NCBI GenBank assembly: GCA_041601945.1
Contig: JBFIHG010000049.1
Span: forward strand, 1 to 13,109
Direction of reading: 5' to 3'
Source of the DNA: JBFJKD01 sp041601945
GTDB lineage: Bacteria; Pseudomonadota; Gammaproteobacteria; Pseudomonadales; Porticoccaceae
Length of the DNA: 13,109 bases
Numbering within the stretch: the stretch's first letter is position 1; the number at the start of each line of letters is the position of its first letter. This document shows positions 7,198 through 13,109 of this stretch, piece by piece. A program made the position numbers and the translations under genes. Below the pieces are notes generated by a model. The model searched no databases, was not told the origin of the DNA, and saw only the letters and a program-made list of their open reading frames with translations.

Positions 7198-8802
7198 TTA
7201 AGGAGCGTGTAATATATCGAGAGCAGGGTCGTAAACGTCTGTTTCAACTTCCATCATGCCCAGCAACGTATGAAATACATTTTCATGGTTGAATTCACGG
7301 TTGCGCTGGGCCTTCAACTTGCCGAGATCGGCGCCATCAAAATTTTCACCAAACCACATAATTGCCGGCACATGCCTTTGTGCGTCAGGCGCAATCATGT
7401 TTGGCATGCCGTGTAGATAAATTCCGCCCTCACCGAGAGATTCACCATGGTCGCTAACATAAAACATGGCGGTTTCAAATTTTCTATCATTAAGCTTAAG
7501 GATGTCTATTGTTTTAGACAAAAAATAATCCGTATACAGGATCGTGTTGTCATAGGTATTGATGATCTCCTCGTCGCTGCAGTTTTGCAACTGATTGGAT
7601 TCGCACGTTGGTTTAAATTTCTTAAACGCCGCAGGATATCGCTTATAGTATGCTGGCCCGTGACTACCCATCTGATGCAAGATGATAAATATGTCCCCTT
7701 TTTTTACGGAATCTATTTTCTTTTGTAAGTTCGTCAGCATACCTTCGTCCCGACACTCAACATCACAAACGGGATTGTTAGCATTTGTGCTGTAGTCGTC
7801 GTAACTAGAACGAATGGCAACACCTTTAGAGTCGGAATTATTGTCTAGCCAAAAAACGTTGACGCCGGACAGGCTCAAAATATCTAATAGATTTTCAGAA
7901 TTTTTTGCCTTTTGAGCGTTGTAATTCCCATTATCTATTTTTGCAAAAATACAGGGTACAGATACAGAAGTAGATGTACCGCATGACCAAAAGTTAGTAA
8001 AGCTAATCAGATCAATTTTTTCAAGGAATGGGTTGGTTTGCCTGGAATATCCATTCAATGAAAACCTGTCAGATCTTGCCGTTTCTCCTAGCACAAAAAT
8101 AATAAGCTCACGATCAATGTCTGTAACCGGTATTTTTGCGTCAAGACCAACGCTTTTTAGTGTTGTTATTTGCGGTGTAAATGATGTTTTTACGTATTTG
8201 ACGGTAGAGTATATCCAGTATAAAGGGTTTGAATAGTATCTTAGCGGTTTGTGCTCCCTGAAGAATGTAGCGTATGTGCTGCCGAGCGAAACCATGCAAA
8301 GAATTGCTAATATCATCGCAATGCTGAATAGCTTTATGTTGGATGTAATATTTGATTTTACGCTCGATTCTATAGTTTTAATTCTATATATGAGAATAGA
8401 TGGAACGACTCCAATTAGCATAAAATAAAGCGCCAGCTTGATAGATATCAGGTCTATTGACTCGTTGAGGTTCGTTTCAAATATGTTTTGAATCATTACG
8501 TCATCTATTACCAAATTAAAGCTATCCATAAAATATGCAGTAATAGAAGAAACGATTAAGACGATAATTAATAACGGCTTGGTGAAAATTCCGTGGCACA
8601 CCAGGGCTAAAATAACCACCAATACAGAATTTACCAGCAACGTGAGAGAAAATAAGAACGGAATGTTGGACAGGTTGACAGGGTATACCGTTATAACGTT
8701 TGTAAAAAAAGCATAATTTCCAAACACTGTTAAAAATACTGATGCCAAAACGATTAGTTTAGTTTTAGATATATCTTTTATAAATGTAAATAAAATCATC
8801 AC
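7198..8802 (-). CDS. eptA: Lipid A phosphoethanolamine transferase, EptA/MCR-type
   Basis: Inner-membrane enzyme, 534 residues, close to the usual EptA length of about 540. It transfers phosphoethanolamine from phosphatidylethanolamine to lipid A on the periplasmic side. The N-terminal third holds about five membrane helices (roughly 15-37, 46-70, 77-97, 118-138 and 157-176). The sulfatase-fold domain follows, with Glu240 in GETARSDR, the nucleophile Thr276 in SCGTSTSVSVPC, Asp451-His452 in SDHGES, and His381 and His464, so the zinc site and nucleophile are complete. Periplasmic cysteines at 274/284, 346/350 and 400/408 match the disulfide pattern of the family. The start is GTG 8802 or the adjacent ATG 8799; the ribosome-binding site is poor. 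It is last in a leftward operon after cytochrome b561 and DUF347 genes. The gene is strikingly AT-rich, unlike its neighbours. Product likely gives polymyxin/cationic peptide tolerance. Confidence 0.95.
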   Translation of the reverse strand: MMILFTFIKDISKTKLIVLASVFLTVFGNYAFFTNVITVYPVNLSNIPFLFSLTLLVNSVLVVILALVCHGIFTKPLLIIVLIVSSITAYFMDSFNLVIDDVMIQNIFETNLNESIDLISIKLALYFMLIGVVPSILIYRIKTIESSVKSNITSNIKLFSIAMILAILCMVSLGSTYATFFREHKPLRYYSNPLYWIYSTVKYVKTSFTPQITTLKSVGLDAKIPVTDIDRELIIFVLGETARSDRFSLNGYSRQTNPFLEKIDLISFTNFWSCGTSTSVSVPCIFAKIDNGNYNAQKAKNSENLLDILSLSGVNVFWLDNNSDSKGVAIRSSYDDYSTNANNPVCDVECRDEGMLTNLQKKIDSVKKGDIFIILHQMGSHGPAYYKRYPAAFKKFKPTCESNQLQNCSDEEIINTYDNTILYTDYFLSKTIDILKLNDRKFETAMFYVSDHGESLGEGGIYLHGMPNMIAPDAQRHVPAIMWFGENFDGADLGKLKAQRNREFNHENVFHTLLGMMEVETDVYDPALDILHAP

Positions 8803-8855
8803 ATACCACTAGTTTTCAAATTTAATTGGATTGAACGAACAATATAACCATACAT

Positions 8856-9602
8856 CTATAGAACAGATCGCATTTCCATATTTCGCTTTGTATAAATATT
8901 ATGCGTTACAAAAATAATCAGTAGTATTGAAAGGACAAGAGAGGATCCGATAGTGCCAAAATTTAGACCACCGTTTTCGATCGGCTTAGTCAGGAAGTCG
9001 CCAAATGTAGCGCCGAATGGGCGGGTTAGGATGAAAGCAGCCCAGAATAGTAAAACACGATTTAATTTTGTGAGATAAGTCAGGGCGACAATCAAACATA
9101 TCGACCCGCCCGTCAGTATGGCGCTTCCCAGGAAACCAAGTCCAGAGTCGTCAGCCACAAAATCCCCAAATGCAGTTCCCAAGGTGTTGGACACTAAGAT
9201 CGCGGCCCAATAGAAGCACTCGACCCTGCGCGACGTTATCTGAGTAGTGGATATAGACCTCTCGCTAATAAACCATATCAGCAGAACAGTGGCGAGGCAT
9301 AGAATCAGGATAACAGACCCAGTTGCATAACCCAGGCCGAGTGTGCGATCCATGTAATCGGATATCGTTGTACCAGCGGTGCTTGTTGTGAGTATCACCG
9401 TCCAAAAAAGAACGGGATAATACGCTTTGGCTTTAAGTTGGATCATCAAACTGATTGCAAACAGGCCAAGGAGAATCACAGAGCTAAGGGCATAACCAAC
9501 GTTCATGGTCATCGACAGAAGGTCACCTGCTGTTTCACCCAGGGTTGTGGCGCAAATTTTCATTATCCAGAAATAAATGGTTAACTCTGCTACTTTATTC
9601 AT
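8856..9602 (-). CDS. Four-repeat DUF347 (COG4705) integral membrane protein
   Basis: Polytopic membrane protein of 248 residues built of four internal repeats, each with about two membrane helices. Each repeat starts with an aromatic-Trp pair and runs to an acidic end: residues 11-27 (FW...GETAGD), 66-82 (FW...GTTISD), 131-147 (YW...GTAFGD) and 186-202 (FW...GATFGD). The repeats recur at 55, 65 and 55 residues and are each followed by a small-residue glycine/serine stretch. This is the DUF347 architecture. The Asp/Glu residues at matching places in membrane-embedded repeats suggest a transporter or ion-binding role, but function is not established. Its ATG overlaps the end of the cytochrome b561 gene by 8 bases (ATGAATAA), so translation is probably coupled. 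It lies upstream of eptA in the same direction. Confidence 0.88.
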   Translation of the reverse strand: MNKVAELTIYFWIMKICATTLGETAGDLLSMTMNVGYALSSVILLGLFAISLMIQLKAKAYYPVLFWTVILTTSTAGTTISDYMDRTLGLGYATGSVILILCLATVLLIWFISERSISTTQITSRRVECFYWAAILVSNTLGTAFGDFVADDSGLGFLGSAILTGGSICLIVALTYLTKLNRVLLFWAAFILTRPFGATFGDFLTKPIENGGLNFGTIGSSLVLSILLIIFVTHNIYTKRNMEMRSVL

Positions 9603-10194
9603 GCTTTTCTCTGATAGGCGGCTCGTTCGGTTGCTGAGTTGATGACGTCCATTTAATTGGAAGCATTCTTAGCAAAGTGTTATCACGCCGCACATAATGG
9701 TGAAGCAACGCAGCGGTGGCGTGGGCTCCAATCAAATAGTATCCCGCTGTACCGCCATATTCATGAATCTGCTTGATGAGTTTGGCGTTCTGTTTGTTTG
9801 CGCCGATTAAAGCTGGCCAATCAAAGCTAAAGAAAGGCGCAGATTTACCGTTTGCGCTAAATATCATCCAGCCGATGAAAGGCATACCCAGCATAAAAAT
9901 ATATAGTGCGCTATGCATTGTTTTTGATAGATAGTGCTTTCTTCTACTGAGCTCCGGTTCGATCCGGGGTGAGACCTGCGTCCAACGTAGCGTCAGGCGA
10001 AACCAGGCTAGCAGGAAAATGGACAACCCCAATGAAAAATGCCATGCTTTTAGTACAGAACGCATTTCACTTTCTTTGGGGTAATACAAACGCAATTCTA
10101 TGCAGGCGTAAACCGCTATGATTAGCACCACCATTATCCAGTGGAATCCGATGGTTACGGCTCCATAGCGTTTGCCGTTATTAATCCACTGCAA
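9595..10194 (-). CDS. Cytochrome b561 family protein
   Basis: Di-heme membrane cytochrome of 199 residues with four membrane helices, slightly longer than the 176-residue E. coli CybB because of a polar C-terminal tail. His18, His52, His144 and His158 have the spacing (34 and 14 residues) expected for the four axial heme ligands of CybB-type proteins. The likely job is electron exchange between quinol and a periplasmic acceptor such as oxygen or superoxide. The start is TTG 10194: AGGAG lies 7 bases upstream of it (10202-10206 on the opposite strand) and no in-frame ATG gives a better N-terminus. It leads the leftward operon, 160 bases from a PmrA-box-like site, and its last codons overlap the DUF347 start. 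Its redox partner is unknown. Confidence 0.92.
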   Translation of the reverse strand: MQWINNGKRYGAVTIGFHWIMVVLIIAVYACIELRLYYPKESEMRSVLKAWHFSLGLSIFLLAWFRLTLRWTQVSPRIEPELSRRKHYLSKTMHSALYIFMLGMPFIGWMIFSANGKSAPFFSFDWPALIGANKQNAKLIKQIHEYGGTAGYYLIGAHATAALLHHYVRRDNTLLRMLPIKWTSSTQQPNEPPIREKHE

Positions 10195-10341
10195 TGCTTA
10201 TCTCCTGTCCCGGCTTGGAACACAATAATTTGACAGTTACCCTGAATCCTTGGCTCAGATCTGGGTTTGCCCGACAGTCGAGGACGCCCGTTACGTCGCC
10301 GAGGTTGATAGCAAACTGTGTTTCCCCGAGCAGGATGCATT

Positions 10342-10370
10342 ATTCTAGAAACATCTTAAGCTAGCCTTAA
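10342..10370 (-). promoter_or_regulatory. Candidate leftward promoter of the cytochrome b561-DUF347-eptA operon
   Basis: On the minus strand TAGAAT (10347-10342) differs from the -10 consensus at one base. Exactly 17 bases upstream lies TTAAGG (10370-10365), a poor -35 that coincides with one half of the PmrA-like box. A weak -35 replaced by an activator site is the usual design of PmrA-activated promoters. Assigned by eye. Confidence 0.45.
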
Positions 10371-10371
10371 C
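10355..10371. promoter_or_regulatory. PmrA (BasR) box-like direct repeat
   Basis: CTTAAG (10355-10360), a 5-base spacer, then CTTAAC (10366-10371). The PmrA box is YTTAAK-N5-YTTAAK; only the last base deviates on this strand, and because CTTAAG is self-complementary the minus strand reads GTTAAG-N5-CTTAAG, with one deviation too. The 11-base period is the hallmark of OmpR/PhoB-class response regulators. The downstream operon contains eptA, the classic PmrA target. Confidence 0.55.
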
Positions 10372-10386
10372 AATGAATTGTTAAGG
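10365..10386. repeat. Perfect 10-bp inverted repeat, possible operator
   Basis: CCTTAACAAT (10365-10374) and its exact complement ATTGTTAAGG (10377-10386) flank a GA centre. There is no following T-run and the site is between divergent genes, so an operator is likelier than a terminator. It shares the CTTAAC half-site of the PmrA-like box and adds an inverted copy at 10380-10385. Confidence 0.5.
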
Positions 10387-10470
10387 TAACTCCTTGAAAA
10401 ACAGAACTAAGTCGCCCACATACTGTATTGTGTGTGGACACCAATGAGAATGATTCAGATTAGGATGCCA

Positions 10471-12300
10471 ATGCAAAAGACTGTTCTCCACCGCGCCTTG
10501 TTATTCAGCGGCATAGCGATCTTCACTGCGTTACTACTCAATGGCCGGTTGTCGTCAATGTCGCCCTATCAGTGGTGGTTCCTGCTAACAGCCAGCCTCG
10601 CTACTTCCTTATTCCTGATCGCGCCGGTATGGATGTTACAGCGCATCAGCACAGCAGTGTCGCCGTGGCCACGTGTTACAGGATTGGTCGTTAGCTGTCT
10701 GTATTTTCTGCTGCTGGTACTACTGGCCGCGGATTACAAGTTGTATTCGTTGTATGGCTTTCATATTAACGGTTTTGTGATCAATCTCGTCCTAACCCCG
10801 GGCGGGATAGAATCCATGGGGTCAAGCCATAGTTTTTATCTGACCATCATCAAAGTACTATTGGTAGCTTTGGTTCTATTTTTTATCCTTATTTGGTTTT
10901 TTCCGATTGAACGTTTGCTTCCCCAAACACTGAAGGGAGTGAAATTTTGGGCAGGTGTGTTTCTGTTGACGTTTCTTGCGCAGAGTGGCAGTTATGCGCT
11001 GGCAGCGTATCGCTACGATAAATCTGTATTAGGTATTGCTGACAGGGTTGCTTTCCATATTCCGGTTACGGCGGCAGGCTTTTTGAAAAAATTGGGGGTA
11101 GAACGTCCGCCAAAACCCGTTGGTGGCGAGATAAAACTCAAATCCGGGGCCATGCACTACCCCCTGGCATCGATAACGATCGCCGACCACGCGCCCAAAC
11201 CTAATATCGTCTGGCTGGTGGCGGAATCCTGGCGCTGGGACATGCTGGACCCCGAGATCATGCCGCACACCTGGAAATTTGCCACCGAGCAGGGTATGCG
11301 ATCACTCCAGCACTACAGCGGTGGCAACGGTACGCGCATGGGCATGTTCTCACAATTTTACAGTCTCTATGGGTCCTACTGGTTTGACGCCATGCGCGCT
11401 CGACGCCAACCGGTGTTATTCGATGTCCTCGCTCAGCAGGGGTATACAAAGAAAGGCGTTACCAGTGCGCTCTTTTCCTATCCAGAATTTGACCAGACAA
11501 TTTTCTCAGGATTTAAGAAAAATGAACTGCACTCCGATGACAAGGGTCCGGGGTGGGAGCGAGATCAACGTAATGTCGGTGTATTACTTGATTACATGCA
11601 ACAAGCGCAGGAACCCTATTTTGCATTTATGTTTTTTGAATCACCGCACGCAAATTACCATTTTCCACCCGACGCAGTGATTCGTCCCGACTATTTACCG
11701 GATTTTGATTACGCCACAATGGATCTGGATAAAGATATCGATCGTATCAAGAACCGTTATATCAATGCCTGCCACCACCTGGATAAAGAATTTGCGCGGG
11801 TACTAACCTTCTTGCAAACTAATGATCGCCTTGCTAACACCATTGTAATTATCACTGGTGACCATGGTGAAGAGTTTATGGAAAATGGTCGATGGGGACA
11901 CAATTCCACATTTGTACAACAACAAATTCGTGTGCCACTGATTCTCGCGGGTGCCGGCATTAAACCCGGTGTGCTGGACCGTATGAGCAGTCACGACGAC
12001 CTGATCCCAACCCTGTTGCCCTTGCTGGGCGTAACAAATCCAGCCAGTGACTATGGGTTTGGGCAGAATATGCAAGCGCAAGATTTTAACCGTCGCTACA
12101 GTGTTGTTTCCGATTGGCACGGTCCGGTGCTGGTCACGCCAACCGCGAAGTTTATTCTCGCCAAAAATATTGCATCAAATGGCTCTTCTGTGACCGATTT
12201 GAACGACAAACCCCTGGCGGACGATGCTGTTTTGCCAAAAGACCGGAAAACACTGGGGTTATTTATGGGGGAATATTCGCGATACTTACAACGGCACTGA
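10471..12300 (+). CDS. yejM: YejM/PbgA (LapC)-like inner-membrane sulfatase-fold protein
   Basis: Inner-membrane protein of about 609 residues: five N-terminal membrane helices (DUF3413-type region, roughly residues 1-185), a linker, then a periplasmic sulfatase-fold domain (about 243-565). In E. coli the homologue senses LPS and controls LpxC turnover through LapB. The family signature DYKLYSLYGFHINGFVINL (88-106) precedes the fourth helix. In the periplasmic domain Glu252 (VAESWRWD), Thr288 (GGNGTRMG), Asp464-His465 (TGDHGEEF) and His477 sit at the positions of alkaline-phosphatase-type metal ligands and nucleophile. ATG 10471 is chosen because TAGGA (10461-10465) lies 5 bases upstream; GTG 10432 and ATGs at 10444, 10450 and 10465 are in frame, the longest giving 622 residues. 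It is transcribed away from the eptA operon. Family call is strong; regulatory role by homology. Confidence 0.9.
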   Translation: MQKTVLHRALLFSGIAIFTALLLNGRLSSMSPYQWWFLLTASLATSLFLIAPVWMLQRISTAVSPWPRVTGLVVSCLYFLLLVLLAADYKLYSLYGFHINGFVINLVLTPGGIESMGSSHSFYLTIIKVLLVALVLFFILIWFFPIERLLPQTLKGVKFWAGVFLLTFLAQSGSYALAAYRYDKSVLGIADRVAFHIPVTAAGFLKKLGVERPPKPVGGEIKLKSGAMHYPLASITIADHAPKPNIVWLVAESWRWDMLDPEIMPHTWKFATEQGMRSLQHYSGGNGTRMGMFSQFYSLYGSYWFDAMRARRQPVLFDVLAQQGYTKKGVTSALFSYPEFDQTIFSGFKKNELHSDDKGPGWERDQRNVGVLLDYMQQAQEPYFAFMFFESPHANYHFPPDAVIRPDYLPDFDYATMDLDKDIDRIKNRYINACHHLDKEFARVLTFLQTNDRLANTIVIITGDHGEEFMENGRWGHNSTFVQQQIRVPLILAGAGIKPGVLDRMSSHDDLIPTLLPLLGVTNPASDYGFGQNMQAQDFNRRYSVVSDWHGPVLVTPTAKFILAKNIASNGSSVTDLNDKPLADDAVLPKDRKTLGLFMGEYSRYLQRH

Positions 12301-12316
12301 GGCAAAAGTATTTGCC
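12301..12316 (+). terminator. Short hairpin directly after yejM
   Basis: GGCAAA (12301-12306) and TTTGCC (12311-12316) form a 6-bp stem with an AGTA loop, immediately after the TGA stop of yejM. No T-run follows closely (GTTTTA starts about 9 bases later), so termination strength is doubtful. The rest of the 104-base convergent gap shows nothing I can name. Confidence 0.3.
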
Positions 12317-12404
12317 GAATAACGTTTTACGGGCAGGCCGTGAACGGGACGGTTATCGCTAATAAGCAACGGTTGCTACATGTCAGGGCTTCACACACCT
12401 GTGT

Positions 12405-13109
12405 TCAAATGCCTGCCTGGGCAGCGCGTTCCGCGTCCCGCTGAAACTCCGCATTGGATTTGATATCGCGCCTGAAGGGCAGCGCCAGCTGATAACCCAG
12501 TCGATCTGACACTTCGTCATCCAGCACATTGATACCGTAGCGAATGGCGTTAACGTCTGCATATGTAAACGTGCCGAACAATCGGTCCCAGATGGAGAGA
12601 ATCCCCCCGTAATTACTGTCCGTCCAGGGCAGTTCGTTGTGGTGGTGAAATTTGTGCATATCCGGTGTCACAAAAACCCAGCTTAACCACCGATCAAGTG
12701 CTTTTGGAATCTGGAGGTTGGCGTGAATAAAATAGGTAAACGGAATGGTGATAAACCGATACAGCAGATAGAAAGCCAGCGGCAGGCCAAGCGCTGCAAT
12801 CGCCAGCAGGGCGAAAACTTCGCGAAACAGATAGTCGCCGGGATGGTGACGGGTGCCCGTGGTGACGTCCACTTTATTATCCGAGTGGTGCACCAGGTGT
12901 AGCCGCCACATCCAGTGCACTTTATGCAGCAATACATGCACACAGTACTGTGCCATAAAATCCAGCACCAGCAAGGCAATAATCAGCTCCGCCCACAGGG
13001 GCAACTCTAACCAGTGCAACAGGCCGATTTGATGTTCCGCACTCCAGTCGATCAGGCCGACTACGGAAGTTGCGAATGCCAGGCCGATAATTATCGTGGT
13101 CAACAGCAA
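12405..13109 (-). CDS. Sterol desaturase/fatty acid hydroxylase family protein (5' end outside window)
   Basis: Di-iron membrane oxygenase of the fatty acid hydroxylase superfamily, with 234 residues visible and the frame open to the window edge. The TTG at 13109 is probably not the true start, and an N-terminal helix is likely to lie outside. The histidine boxes are present: HVLLH (58-62), HLVHH (71-75) and HKFHHH (152-157), plus HH at 88-89. The C-terminal signature NYGGILSIWDRLFGTF (167-182) is typical. Two or more hydrophobic segments (about 1-20, 38-56, 97-130) place it in the inner membrane. Family members hydroxylate or desaturate lipid chains with O2; the specific substrate (fatty acid, lipid A acyl chain, ornithine lipid or sterol-like) cannot be told. 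It is convergent with yejM. Confidence 0.9.
   Translation of the reverse strand: MLLTTIIIGLAFATSVVGLIDWSAEHQIGLLHWLELPLWAELIIALLVLDFMAQYCVHVLLHKVHWMWRLHLVHHSDNKVDVTTGTRHHPGDYLFREVFALLAIAALGLPLAFYLLYRFITIPFTYFIHANLQIPKALDRWLSWVFVTPDMHKFHHHNELPWTDSNYGGILSIWDRLFGTFTYADVNAIRYGINVLDDEVSDRLGYQLALPFRRDIKSNAEFQRDAERAAQAGI

Larger units (their letters stand above)
10195..10470. promoter_or_regulatory. Divergent intergenic region between cytochrome b561 operon and yejM
   Basis: No convincing gene lies here; a 61-codon frame on the minus strand has an arginine/proline-rich translation and no family resemblance. The right half carries a hexamer direct repeat, a palindrome and a candidate leftward promoter (listed separately). 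This leaves an untranslated leader of roughly 140 bases for the leftward operon. I could not find a convincing rightward -10/-35 pair for yejM. Confidence 0.6.

Noticed and set aside
7136..7226. Direct repeat ATCGAGAGCAG at 7136-7146 and 7216-7226
   Set aside because: The two copies lie in the 3' ends of two convergent genes 80 bases apart and do not flank any element, so they are not a target-site duplication; chance is likely.
10155..10340. 61-codon minus-strand frame in the divergent region
   Set aside because: Arg/Pro-rich translation without recognisable family, overlaps the TTG start of cytochrome b561 and looks like leader sequence.
12365..12377. AGCAAC/GTTGCT inverted repeat in the convergent gap
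   Set aside because: The arms are separated by one base, so only 4-5 pairs could form in a hairpin, and no T-run follows.

Overview
The window looks like a piece of a gammaproteobacterial chromosome. This rests on a YejM/PbgA-type inner-membrane protein, an EptA-type lipid A phosphoethanolamine transferase, a bacterial cytochrome b561 and mid-range base composition with Gram-negative ribosome-binding sites. It is an inference from gene content; no rRNA or tRNA is present to place the organism more finely, and I see no CRISPR array, integrase, transposase or phage gene.

Region 1 (about 1-7149, + strand) is a catabolic operon of seven genes: an acyl-CoA dehydrogenase, two paralogous zinc alcohol dehydrogenases in tandem, an SMP-30/gluconolactonase-type protein, a DUF7064-like CrtC/lipocalin-type protein, an APH-fold phosphotransferase and a small DUF6285-like protein. 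The phosphotransferase, its small partner and the acyl-CoA dehydrogenase correspond in kind to LvaA, LvaB and LvaC of the Pseudomonas levulinate pathway, in which 4-hydroxyacyl-CoA is phosphorylated and the phosphate then removed. The kinase plus dehydrogenase also look like the two halves of the animal ACAD11 protein. With a lactonase-like protein and alcohol dehydrogenases alongside, the simplest hypothesis is degradation of a hydroxy-acid or gamma-lactone type substrate, by alcohol/lactol oxidation, ring opening, CoA activation (enzyme not in the window), gamma-phosphorylation, elimination and beta-oxidation.

Region 2 (7198-10194, - strand) is a three-gene envelope operon read leftwards: cytochrome b561, a four-repeat DUF347 membrane protein (8-base gene overlap) and an EptA-type phosphoethanolamine transferase. 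The eptA gene is markedly AT-rich compared with its surroundings, suggesting separate acquisition.

Region 3 (10195-10470) is a divergent regulatory region. It holds a direct repeat of TTAA-type hexamers with a 5-base spacer that closely resembles a PmrA (BasR) box, positioned over the -35 of a plausible leftward promoter, plus a 10-bp-arm palindrome sharing one half-site. PmrA classically controls eptA/pmrC, so the site fits its neighbour.

Region 4 (10471-13109) holds a YejM/PbgA-like DUF3413-sulfatase-fold protein (+), linked in E. coli to control of LPS synthesis, and, convergent to it, a sterol desaturase/fatty acid hydroxylase family gene running off the right edge.
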